The translations under genes were made by a program, and so were the position numbers. From positions 1 to 14,338 of the forward strand of contig JAOZRY010000033.1 of NCBI GenBank assembly GCA_029939965.1: a DNA stretch of 14,338 nt, given 5' to 3'. The notes beneath the pieces were generated by a model. That model saw nothing but the letters and a program-made list of their open reading frames with translations. It had not been told where the DNA came from and searched no databases. The DNA comes from Bacteroidales bacterium (GTDB lineage Bacteria; Bacteroidota; Bacteroidia; Bacteroidales; 4484-276). Numbering within the stretch: the first letter of the stretch is position 1; the number at the start of each line of letters is the position of its first letter. Of this stretch, positions 8,659 through 14,338 are shown in pieces.

Positions 8659-8675
8659 TGTCAGTTTTACTGACA
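8659..8675. promoter_or_regulatory. 17-bp palindrome upstream of groESL, candidate operator
   Basis: TGTCAGT (8659-8665) and ACTGACA (8669-8675) form a perfect inverted repeat around TTT, 125 bp before the groES start. It has no T-run, so it is not a terminator. It is unlike CIRCE (TTAGCACTC-N9-GAGTGCTAA), and no CIRCE is present. A dimeric regulator site for heat-shock control is the likely role, by position. A 5' direct repeat, TGGCTAT with ATGTCA, occurs twice just upstream (8629-8642 and 8644-8663). Confidence 0.45.
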
Positions 8676-8732
8676 AGATATTACACAATAATGGCATTTT
8701 TATCCCTAACACAGCTTTGGCACAAAATCTGA

Positions 8733-8766
8733 TTTGCGGCGGCATATCTAAAAATATTTATATTCG
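8733..8766 (+). promoter_or_regulatory. Weak candidate promoter of groESL
   Basis: TTTG at 8733-8736 and TATATTCG at 8759-8766 (one mismatch to TAnnTTTG) are 22 bp apart, the same spacing as the HIT-operon candidate. Transcription would start near 8773, about 27 bases before the groES ATG. A TGGCAC at 8718-8723 hints at a sigma-54 -24 box, but no GC is at the required distance. Confidence 0.35.
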
Positions 8767-8799
8767 AAATAGTAGTTTTAATTTAAAGTAAATATCAAA

Positions 8800-9078
8800 A
8801 TGAAGAAAGTAAACATTAAACCATTAGCAGACAGAGTTGTAATTGAACCCTCATCTGCAGAAGCAAAAACAGCAGGTGGCATAATTATTCCAGACACAGC
8901 AAAAGAAAAACCACAACGTGGTATTGTTGTAGCTGTTGGCCCTGGCAAAAAGGATGAACCGGTATCCGTAAAAGAGGGTGATGTAGTACTTTACGGCAAG
9001 TATGCCGGTACTGAAATTACAATCGACAACAACGATTTCCTTATTATGCGCGAATCTGACATTGTTGCGATTATTTAA
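8800..9078 (+). CDS. groES: Co-chaperonin GroES
   Basis: 92 residues, a little shorter than the usual 94-97. GroES forms the heptameric lid that closes the GroEL cavity. The N-terminus KPLADRVVIEPSSAEAKTAGGIIIPDTAKEKPQRG holds the mobile loop (about 17-33), with the GGIIIP tripeptide region that contacts the GroEL apical domains. Then come GIVVAVGPG, EGDVVLYGKYAGTEITIDN and the closing MRESDIVAII. All conserved features are present. groEL follows after 42 bp of A/T-rich sequence, so the two form the standard operon. No Shine-Dalgarno sequence is visible. Confidence 0.98.
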   Translation: MKKVNIKPLADRVVIEPSSAEAKTAGGIIIPDTAKEKPQRGIVVAVGPGKKDEPVSVKEGDVVLYGKYAGTEITIDNNDFLIMRESDIVAII

Positions 9079-9120
9079 TTTGAAATATTTAATTATTAAT
9101 AAAAATAAAAACAAAGAAAA

Positions 9121-10767
9121 ATGGCAAAAGATATAATTTTTGATTTACAAGCTCGAGACGGACTAAAGAAAGGTGTTGATGCACTTTCAAATGCAGTTAA
9201 AGTAACTTTAGGTCCTAAAGGAAGAAATGTAGTTATCGATAAATCATTTGGTTCGCCAAGTATTACAAAAGATGGTGTTACTGTTGCAAAAGAAATCGAA
9301 CTCGAAAATCCAGTTGAAAATATTGGTGCTCAAATGGTTAAAGATGTTGCCTCTAAAACTAACGACATTGCCGGTGACGGTACAACCACAGCTACAGTAT
9401 TGGCTCAATCGATACTTACAACAGGATTGAAAAACGTTACTGCCGGTGCAAACCCGATGGATCTTAAAAGGGGTATCGACAAAGCTGTAAGAGCTATTGT
9501 TGATAGTTTAAATGTACAATCGCAGGAGATTGGCGACAACTCTGAAAAAATTGAGCAAGTTGCTTCCGTTTCTGCAAACAATGATAGCCCTATAGGTAAA
9601 CTCATTGCAGAAGCCATGGGTAGAGTAAAAAAAGAAGGTGTTATTACAGTTGAAGAAGCCAAAGGAATTGATACTTATGTTGACGTAGTTGAAGGAATGC
9701 AATTCGACAGAGGTTATATTTCCCCCTACTTTGCAACCGATACCGAAAAAATGGAAGCTGTGTATGAAAATCCTTATCTCCTTATCTACGACAAAAAGAT
9801 TTCGGTGATGAAAGATCTACTTCCAATTCTTGAAAAAGTTGCACAATCGGGTCGTCCGATGTTGATTATTGCTGAAGACGTTGAAACTGAAGCGTTGGCA
9901 ACACTTGTTGTGAATAAACTTCGTGGCGGACTTAAAGTTGCTGCCGTTAAAGCTCCGGGCTTTGGCGACCGCAGAAAAGAAATGCTTGAGGATATCGCTA
10001 TTTTGACCGGTGGTACAGTTATATCAGAAGAAAAAGGTTACAAGCTCGAAGATGCTACATTGGAATATCTTGGTGATGCTGAAAAAATTACTGTTGATAA
10101 AGAGAATACTACCATAGTAAGTGGTAAAGGAAGTAAAGAAAATATTGAAGGTCGTGTATCTCAAATTAAGAAGCAGATCGAAACTACTACTTCAGATTAC
10201 GACAAGGAAAAATTACAGGAAAGACTTGCTAAATTGGCAGGTGGTGTAGCTGTAATTTATGTTGGTGCTGCCAGCGAAGTTGAAATGAAGGCTAAGAAAG
10301 ATTTTTTTGAGGATGCACTTAATGCAACCCGTGCTGCAATCGAAGAAGGTATTATTCCCGGAGGCGGTGTAGCATATATTCGCGCAATAGATTCTCTCGA
10401 CAATGTGCAGTTTGAAAACGATGATGAAGAAACAGGTGGTGCTATTATGCGAAGAGCACTCGAAGAACCACTTCGTCAGATTGTTGAAAATGCCGGTATG
10501 GAAGGCTCCGTAGTTGTAAACAAAGTAAAAGAAGGAAAAGGTGATTACGGTTTCAATGCAAGAACAGAGATTTATGAAAATCTTTACAATGCGGGTGTAA
10601 TTGATCCTGCAAAAGTTGCTCGCGTAGCTCTCGAAAATGCTGCTTCAATAGCCGGCATGCTCCTAACTACCGAATGTGTACTGGCCGAAATTAAAGAAGA
10701 AGGTGGTGCTGCTCCTGCAATGCCAGGCGGAATGCCTCCCGGCGGTGGAATGGGTGGAATGTACTAA
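9121..10767 (+). CDS. groEL: Chaperonin GroEL (60 kDa)
   Basis: 548 residues, the same length as the E. coli protein. GroEL is the double-ring ATP-driven folding chamber. ATP-site motifs are LGPKGRNVVID (30-40), SITKDGVTVAKEI (47-59) and AGDGTTTATVLAQ (84-96), with Asp86 as the ATP-site acid. The apical domain includes FDRGYISPYFATD, and LRGGLKVAAVKAPGFGDRRKEML marks the apical/intermediate region. The equatorial return contains EEGIIPGGGVAYIRA and YGFNARTEIYENLYNAGVIDP. The protein ends in the flexible Gly-Met tail PGGMPPGGGMGGMY typical of bacterial GroEL. It is a single copy here, directly behind groES, with a strong palindromic terminator 36 bp downstream. Nothing looks degenerate. Confidence 0.99.
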   Translation: MAKDIIFDLQARDGLKKGVDALSNAVKVTLGPKGRNVVIDKSFGSPSITKDGVTVAKEIELENPVENIGAQMVKDVASKTNDIAGDGTTTATVLAQSILTTGLKNVTAGANPMDLKRGIDKAVRAIVDSLNVQSQEIGDNSEKIEQVASVSANNDSPIGKLIAEAMGRVKKEGVITVEEAKGIDTYVDVVEGMQFDRGYISPYFATDTEKMEAVYENPYLLIYDKKISVMKDLLPILEKVAQSGRPMLIIAEDVETEALATLVVNKLRGGLKVAAVKAPGFGDRRKEMLEDIAILTGGTVISEEKGYKLEDATLEYLGDAEKITVDKENTTIVSGKGSKENIEGRVSQIKKQIETTTSDYDKEKLQERLAKLAGGVAVIYVGAASEVEMKAKKDFFEDALNATRAAIEEGIIPGGGVAYIRAIDSLDNVQFENDDEETGGAIMRRALEEPLRQIVENAGMEGSVVVNKVKEGKGDYGFNARTEIYENLYNAGVIDPAKVARVALENAASIAGMLLTTECVLAEIKEEGGAAPAMPGGMPPGGGMGGMY

Positions 10768-10803
10768 AATTCATTTCTAACAACTATATAGAATTGATTA
10801 TCT

Positions 10804-10840
10804 AAAAAAAGACCCTTCAAATTTGAAGGGTCTTTTTTTT
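10804..10840. terminator. Bidirectional intrinsic terminator between groEL and the converging DUF3307 gene
   Basis: AAAAAAAGACCCTTCAAA (10804-10821) is followed at once by its exact reverse complement (10822-10839), so the element is a 36-bp perfect palindrome with a T-run on both strands. It can terminate groEL on the plus strand and ettA-satD-DUF3307 on the minus strand. Confidence 0.93.
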
Positions 10841-10851
10841 ATGCTAATCCG

Positions 10852-11007
10852 TTAATTAGTGTCCGTTAATAAAGTCGGTGTCTGATCTATAATGTTCTCT
10901 AACAAGGCTTGCGAAGTGCTGAATAACAATAAGTTTACTTTTGTAAATGTTTGTTTTCAGCACAAGCATAACGAAGTTAGGGGACATTAGAGACAAACAC
11001 TAATTAA
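10852..11007. repeat. Long imperfect inverted repeat, attC-like or MITE-like
   Basis: Outer arms TTAATTAGTGT (10852-10862) and ACACTAATTAA (10997-11007) are exact inverted copies. Inside, TAATGTTCTCTAAC (10890-10903) mirrors GTTAGGGGACATTA (10976-10989) with 12 of 14 matches, GTGCTGAA (10916-10923) mirrors TTCAGCAC (10955-10962) exactly, and TTTAC/GTAAA closes the centre at 10934-10947. The CTAAC ... GTTAG ends, unpaired spacers and inner stem recall an integron attC folded strand. No integrase or second copy is in the window. An interspersed palindromic repeat or MITE remnant is equally possible. The right part overlaps the last eight codons and the stop of the DUF3307 gene. No other gene or RNA is recognised in 10841-10986. 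Confidence 0.6.
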
Positions 11008-11712
11008 TAGTCCGGTTAAAATGGCGGTAATAAAACTTACCATCGTCCCTATTAAAATGTATTCAGCATCCTTGCGGTGTGCTGCATTCTTGATTTCTCC
11101 AAACCGCAGTATCGATTTTGCTGCAATTAAAAACCCGATTCCCGAAAATTGATTAATCAATACAAAGGTTAAAATCAATATCCGTTCAAAAATCCCGATC
11201 CATTTTCCGGCATCATTCAACCCTGTATTTGAAATTTGATTCTGCCAGTTTTCGGTAATTTTTGCAATAAGAAATCCGGATGGCCATATTACGAAAAAAT
11301 AACCGGTAATTATTGCCATTATTTTTTGGTTTGTAAAAAGCTCTTGCAAAAAATATGGTATGTTAATTTCGATTTTTAAATATAGCAACCAGGCAATGAA
11401 AATTATTACAATATGAATAATTTGATCAAGAATGAAATTTCTCAGACTATTGCCACTGTACGATTTCCAAAGATCAGTTATGTAATGAGTGATGACAATA
11501 AAAACCGGAATCCAAATATTTTGATAATTACCTGAAAATGCCCATGTAAGCATTCCCACAATAGCTACATGCAGATAAAGCGATTTTGCCCGCCATTTTT
11601 TCTCAACCCTCTCTTCAATCCAGTTTTTCTTTTGAAACAAGAAATCAGCAAGAAGGTGAGCCAGTATGAGCCTGATAATTAACGATACATCAGCATTTAT
11701 GATCTGATCCAT
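10987..11712 (-). CDS. DUF3307 family integral membrane protein
   Basis: 241 residues from the ATG at 11712. About six or seven hydrophobic segments are visible (roughly 10-27, 46-60, 66-80, 97-112, 131-151, 173-198 and 217-240). Family hallmarks are LAHLLADFLFQ (17-27), LHV (47-49), THYITDLWK (75-83) and LDQIIHI (95-101). His and acidic residues fall one helix turn apart: His19/Asp23, His76/Asp80 and Asp96/His100, with His48 in addition. They could form a buried metal site, though this is inference and the family function is unknown to me. The late segment GIGFLIAAKSILRFGE ... RKDAEYILIGTMVSF is also typical. It is last in the ettA-satD-DUF3307 run and is separated from satD by 110 bp filled with palindromes. 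Its final residues (LISV) and stop are encoded within the long inverted repeat. Confidence 0.85.
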   Translation of the reverse strand: MDQIINADVSLIIRLILAHLLADFLFQKKNWIEERVEKKWRAKSLYLHVAIVGMLTWAFSGNYQNIWIPVFIVITHYITDLWKSYSGNSLRNFILDQIIHIVIIFIAWLLYLKIEINIPYFLQELFTNQKIMAIITGYFFVIWPSGFLIAKITENWQNQISNTGLNDAGKWIGIFERILILTFVLINQFSGIGFLIAAKSILRFGEIKNAAHRKDAEYILIGTMVSFITAILTGLLISVCL

Positions 11713-11741
11713 GATTTTAGCTTTCTATTGTTTTTAACCTA

Positions 11742-11823
11742 ATTATAACCCTGTAGGGTTATAATCGCCAATTATAACCCCACAGGGTTATAATCAGCCA
11801 TTATAACCCTGTGGGGTTATATT
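11742..11823. repeat. Three 24-bp palindromes in alternating orientation (BIME-like)
   Basis: Copies lie at 11742-11765, 11771-11794 and 11800-11823, with an exact 29-bp period. Each is ATTATAACCC, a four-base loop, then GGGTTATAAT (the last copy ends TATT). Loops are TGTA, CACA and TGTG: the middle copy is the reverse complement of the outer type. Spacers are CGCCA and CAGCC. The hairpins would be transcribed between satD and the DUF3307 gene. No T-run follows, so they are not simple terminators. Confidence 0.85.
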
Positions 11824-12506
11824 CATGTATTTGAAATATGTTCTTGTGATGGAGCAAGGAGGTTATTAAACCGCTTGAGCATCAATTGAAAAGCGTAAAA
11901 ATTTGAAGAATCAACACGTTTTTTTACTGCCGGTTGAGAAATGGTAAACATCTCAGCCATCTCTTCCTGCGTTTTCCCTTTCAAAGTTTCAATAATTGCA
12001 TCGGCTTGTTCGGCTGTCCAACGCGAAATAATGGTATCCAACATGGCACACTCCACATTCAATTCATCATTCATTGCTTTATTCGGGGTGTTGATTATTA
12101 TCATACGCGAATGTTTCGACATGGTATCCAATGCCGGTCCCGAATTGCGATATGCTTCACCATCACCTTCACCACTATTTTTTACAGGTAAAAAATCAAT
12201 AGTTCCAATGCCAATTGCAAGGCGGGCATCGATAGAATCTTTGAGCGTAGTTTTGAAACTGCTACGGATAGAAGCCCGGATTAAAACTACTGCTTTCAAT
12301 GATAGTTCTGGTTTTCGAATAACTCCCTGAAAGCTGTCGCCACGGAATATTTCGAAAGGAAAAGCCATAATATCCGTTCCAAGCACATCCTCAACAGTCG
12401 AAAATGCTTTTTTTAATACAACCAACAACTTCTCACGTTCTTCCCCTGCGAAGCGCGATGATTTGGCAACATCACCGGTAATCACAGCATATAGTTTTTG
12501 TTTCAT
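11823..12506 (-). CDS. SatD family protein: cyclase-like domain plus helix-turn-helix
   Basis: 227 residues. The N-terminal domain (about 4-140) matches SatD proteins and reads like a class III nucleotidyl-cyclase fold: YAVITGDVAKSSR (6-18, Asp12), FEIFRGDSFQGVI (51-63, Asp57), ARLAIGIGTID (94-104) and GEGDGEAYRNSGPALD (112-127) fall where cyclases have their two metal aspartates, central strand and Asn/Arg motif. That alignment is by eye. The C-terminal part (about 163-205, WTAEQADAIIETLKGKTQEEMAEMFTISQPAVKKRV) is a helix-turn-helix of the sigma-70 region 4/LuxR general type, so DNA binding is likely. SatD was named from the Streptococcus mutans secretion and acid tolerance operon, and its activity is not known to me. 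The start lies 3 bp after the ettA stop, indicating cotranscription. A DUF3307 gene follows. Confidence 0.82.
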   Translation of the reverse strand: MKQKLYAVITGDVAKSSRFAGEEREKLLVVLKKAFSTVEDVLGTDIMAFPFEIFRGDSFQGVIRKPELSLKAVVLIRASIRSSFKTTLKDSIDARLAIGIGTIDFLPVKNSGEGDGEAYRNSGPALDTMSKHSRMIIINTPNKAMNDELNVECAMLDTIISRWTAEQADAIIETLKGKTQEEMAEMFTISQPAVKKRVDSSNFYAFQLMLKRFNNLLAPSQEHISNT

Positions 12507-12509
12507 CGA

Positions 12510-14186
12510 TCAGGCTTTTAGTTTACGATATTTAATACGTTTTGGGCCTTCATCGCCAAGACGTTTCTTTTTATTTGCTTCATATTCCGAATAGCTGCCT
12601 TCAAAAAAATACACCTGCGAATTTCCTTCAAATGCAAGTATGTGGGTGGCTATCCTATCCAAAAACCATCGGTCGTGCGAAATGATTACAGCACATCCGG
12701 CAAAGTTTTCGAGGCCTTCTTCCAGTGCTCGCAGGGTGTTTATGTCGATGTCGTTGGTAGGCTCATCGAGCAAAAGAACATTGGCTTCCTGCCTGAGAGT
12801 TAAGGCGAGGTGTAAGCGATTTCTTTCACCCCCCGAAAGAACGCCTGTCTTTTTTTGCTGATCGGCTCCATTAAAATTAAATCTGGCAACATAAGCTCTT
12901 GAGTTCATTTCACGGTTGCCAAGCTGAATAGTGTCATGTCCGCCCGAAATCACTTCCCAAACAGATTTTTCCGGGTCTATCCCGGCATGAGCCTGATCAA
13001 CGTATCCGGGTTTTACAGTTTCACCGGTAATAAATTCGCCAACGTCAGGGTTTTCCTGATCCATGATTAATCTGAACAATGTTGTTTTTCCTGCACCATT
13101 TGGCCCTATTATACCCACAATTCCTGCCGGTGGTAGTGCAAAATTCAAATCATCAAACAAAAGTTTATTACCAAATGCTTTACTAACATTTATAGCTTCT
13201 ATTACTTTATTGCCCAATCGTGGGCCATTGGGAATAAAGATTTCCAGTTTTTCTTCCTTTTGTTTTACATCTTCATTCATCATTTTATCATACGCCGAAA
13301 GTCGGGCTTTCGATTTTGCATGACGCGCTTTGGGAGCCATTCGTACCCATTCCAATTCCCTTTCAAGGGTCTTGTGGCGTTTGCTTTGCGATTTTTCCTC
13401 CATTTCGAGGCGTTTGGTTTTCTGCTCCAGCCACGATGAGTAATTGCCTTTCCAGGGGATGCCTTCGCCACGATCGAGTTCCAGAATCCATCCGGCCACA
13501 TTATCAAGAAAATAGCGGTCGTGTGTTACGGCTATTACGGTACCATTGTATTGTTGTAAATGATGCTCAAGCCATTCTACAGATTCAGCATCCAAATGGT
13601 TGGTGGGTTCATCCAACAGGAGAATTTCAGGCTCCTTTAATAATAAACGGCACAGTGCAACACGGCGGCGTTCGCCACCCGAAAGGTTTTTTATTGGTGT
13701 ATCACTCTCAGGGCAACGTAGTGCATCCATTGCTCGCTCAAGCTTCGAGTCGAGTTCCCATGCGCCTTTCTGATCAATTAGCTCAGTAAGTTTGCCTTGT
13801 TTATCGATGAGTGTGTTCATTTCATCATCGGTCATGGGTTCGGCAAATTTGAGATTGATCTCCTCGTATTCTTTTAAAAGGTCAACAATATCCTGTACAC
13901 CTTCTTCAACAATCTCTTTTACAGTTTTTGTGTTATCGAGTTGTGGCTCTTGTTCCAGATAACCAACTTCGTAGCCTGGCGAAAAAGCAACCTCACCGAG
14001 GTATGATTGTTCCAGGCCGGAAATGATTTTTAGCAGAGTAGATTTCCCGGATCCGTTTAAACCTATGATCCCGATTTTGGCTCCATAAAAAAAAGAGAGG
14101 TAAATATTTTTTAAAACCTGTTTGTTGGGTGGATAGATTTTGCCAACACCCATCATCGAAAAAATTATCTTTTTATCGTCTGACAT
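12510..14186 (-). CDS. ettA: ABC-F translation factor EttA (energy-dependent translational throttle)
   Basis: 558 residues, the usual length. Two ABC ATPase domains and no membrane segment. Domain 1: Walker A GLNGSGKST (42-50), signature LSGGERRR (168-175), Walker B and catalytic Glu ILLLDEPTNHLD (188-199, Glu193), switch His222. The arm insertion lies about 95-145 (EEGVQDIVDLLKEYEEINLKF). The P-site tRNA interaction linker spans about 245-325 and includes the Lys/Arg-rich stretch KTLERELEWVRMAPKARHAKSKAR. Domain 2: Walker A GPNGAGKTT (361-369), signature LSGGERNR (450-457), VLLLDEPTNDID (470-481, Glu475), His504. EttA binds the ribosomal E site and gates entry into elongation according to ATP/ADP ratio. 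Arm, linker and length favour EttA over Uup or resistance ABC-F proteins. It is first in a minus-strand run with satD 3 bp downstream. Confidence 0.95.
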   Translation of the reverse strand: MSDDKKIIFSMMGVGKIYPPNKQVLKNIYLSFFYGAKIGIIGLNGSGKSTLLKIISGLEQSYLGEVAFSPGYEVGYLEQEPQLDNTKTVKEIVEEGVQDIVDLLKEYEEINLKFAEPMTDDEMNTLIDKQGKLTELIDQKGAWELDSKLERAMDALRCPESDTPIKNLSGGERRRVALCRLLLKEPEILLLDEPTNHLDAESVEWLEHHLQQYNGTVIAVTHDRYFLDNVAGWILELDRGEGIPWKGNYSSWLEQKTKRLEMEEKSQSKRHKTLERELEWVRMAPKARHAKSKARLSAYDKMMNEDVKQKEEKLEIFIPNGPRLGNKVIEAINVSKAFGNKLLFDDLNFALPPAGIVGIIGPNGAGKTTLFRLIMDQENPDVGEFITGETVKPGYVDQAHAGIDPEKSVWEVISGGHDTIQLGNREMNSRAYVARFNFNGADQQKKTGVLSGGERNRLHLALTLRQEANVLLLDEPTNDIDINTLRALEEGLENFAGCAVIISHDRWFLDRIATHILAFEGNSQVYFFEGSYSEYEANKKKRLGDEGPKRIKYRKLKA

Positions 14187-14223
14187 TTTTGGAATATTTT
14201 AGTTAGTTTTTTTATTACAAATG

Positions 14224-14231
14224 CAAAGTTA
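14224..14231 (-). promoter_or_regulatory. Putative -7 element for the ettA-satD-DUF3307 operon
   Basis: On the minus strand these bases read TAACTTTG, an exact TAnnTTTG match, about 37 bp before the ettA ATG. No clear TTTG -33 box is found 19-23 bp further upstream. The rest of 14187-14338 is A/T-rich and shows no gene or RNA that I can recognise. Confidence 0.45.
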
Positions 14232-14338
14232 TGATTTTCATTATTTTTTGGCTCTATTTTGTTTTATGCTAAGGGTTGTTTAGAAATAAATCCGGAAATT
14301 TGGGAACAATATTTTGCATACAGCCGAGGCGAAAAACG

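Noticed and set aside
8718..8737. Sigma-54 promoter upstream of groES (TGGCAC ... TTGC)
   Set aside because: The GG and GC pairs are 15 bases apart where sigma-54 needs 10, and at the correct distance the sequence is CTGA.
10841..10986. CRISPR array or tRNA near the palindromes
   Set aside because: Repeats are inverted, not direct with unique spacers, and no cloverleaf or CCA end is present.
11941..12330. 129-codon open frame on the plus strand
   Set aside because: It is antisense to satD, with no promoter or family features. SatD motifs explain the reading frame.
13316..13789. 157-codon open frame on the plus strand
   Set aside because: It lies antisense within ettA, whose ABC motifs are intact. 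The translation has no recognisable domain and looks like a shadow.

Overview
The window looks like chromosomal DNA from a low-GC Bacteroidota, most likely the Bacteroidales/Marinilabiliales side of the phylum. The pointers are a PorV/PorQ-family outer-membrane protein next to a giant surface protein with a C-terminal FlgD/T9SS-like beta domain, start codons preceded by A/T-rich leaders instead of Shine-Dalgarno sequences, several exact or near matches to the Bacteroidota -7 promoter element TAnnTTTG, and EttA, SatD and DUF3307 genes of Bacteroidota character. Most of the window is housekeeping DNA. The accessory-looking signals are small repeats and the satD/DUF3307 pair.

Layout, left to right. 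(1) Positions 1-4670, plus strand: the 3' part of a very large secreted or surface protein, truncated by the window edge, followed 44 bp later by a PorV/PorQ-family gene. (2) 4708-5270: greA, with a -7 promoter element upstream of a terminator-like hairpin in its leader, so the hairpin may act as an attenuator. (3) 5395-8593: an apparent four-gene operon, HIT-family hydrolase, nadB (L-aspartate oxidase), a Bacteroidota-specific protein with a C-terminal TPR-like segment, and secG, closed by a strong terminator. (4) 8659-10839: groES-groEL, with a 17-bp palindrome and a weak promoter upstream (no CIRCE operator) and a palindromic terminator that works in both directions.

(5) 10852-11007: a long imperfect inverted repeat whose right side supplies the stop codon of the converging gene. 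Its boxes resemble an integron attC site. (6) 14231 down to 10987, minus strand: ettA (ABC-F translation factor), satD and a DUF3307 membrane protein, read in that order. ettA and satD are 3 bp apart. satD and DUF3307 are separated by 110 bp holding three 24-bp palindromes in alternating orientation, a BIME-like arrangement.

The best candidate for an undescribed system is the satD-DUF3307 pair. SatD carries what looks like a class III nucleotidyl-cyclase core (Asp12, Asp57, RLAIGIG, GEAYRNSG) followed by a helix-turn-helix. The DUF3307 protein has histidine/acid pairs spaced one helix turn apart in three predicted membrane helices, which would suit a buried metal site. Together they could be a nucleotide-sensing or nucleotide-making regulator with a membrane effector. 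This is inference from sequence patterns only. The 14187-14338 stretch at the right edge holds only the likely ettA promoter.
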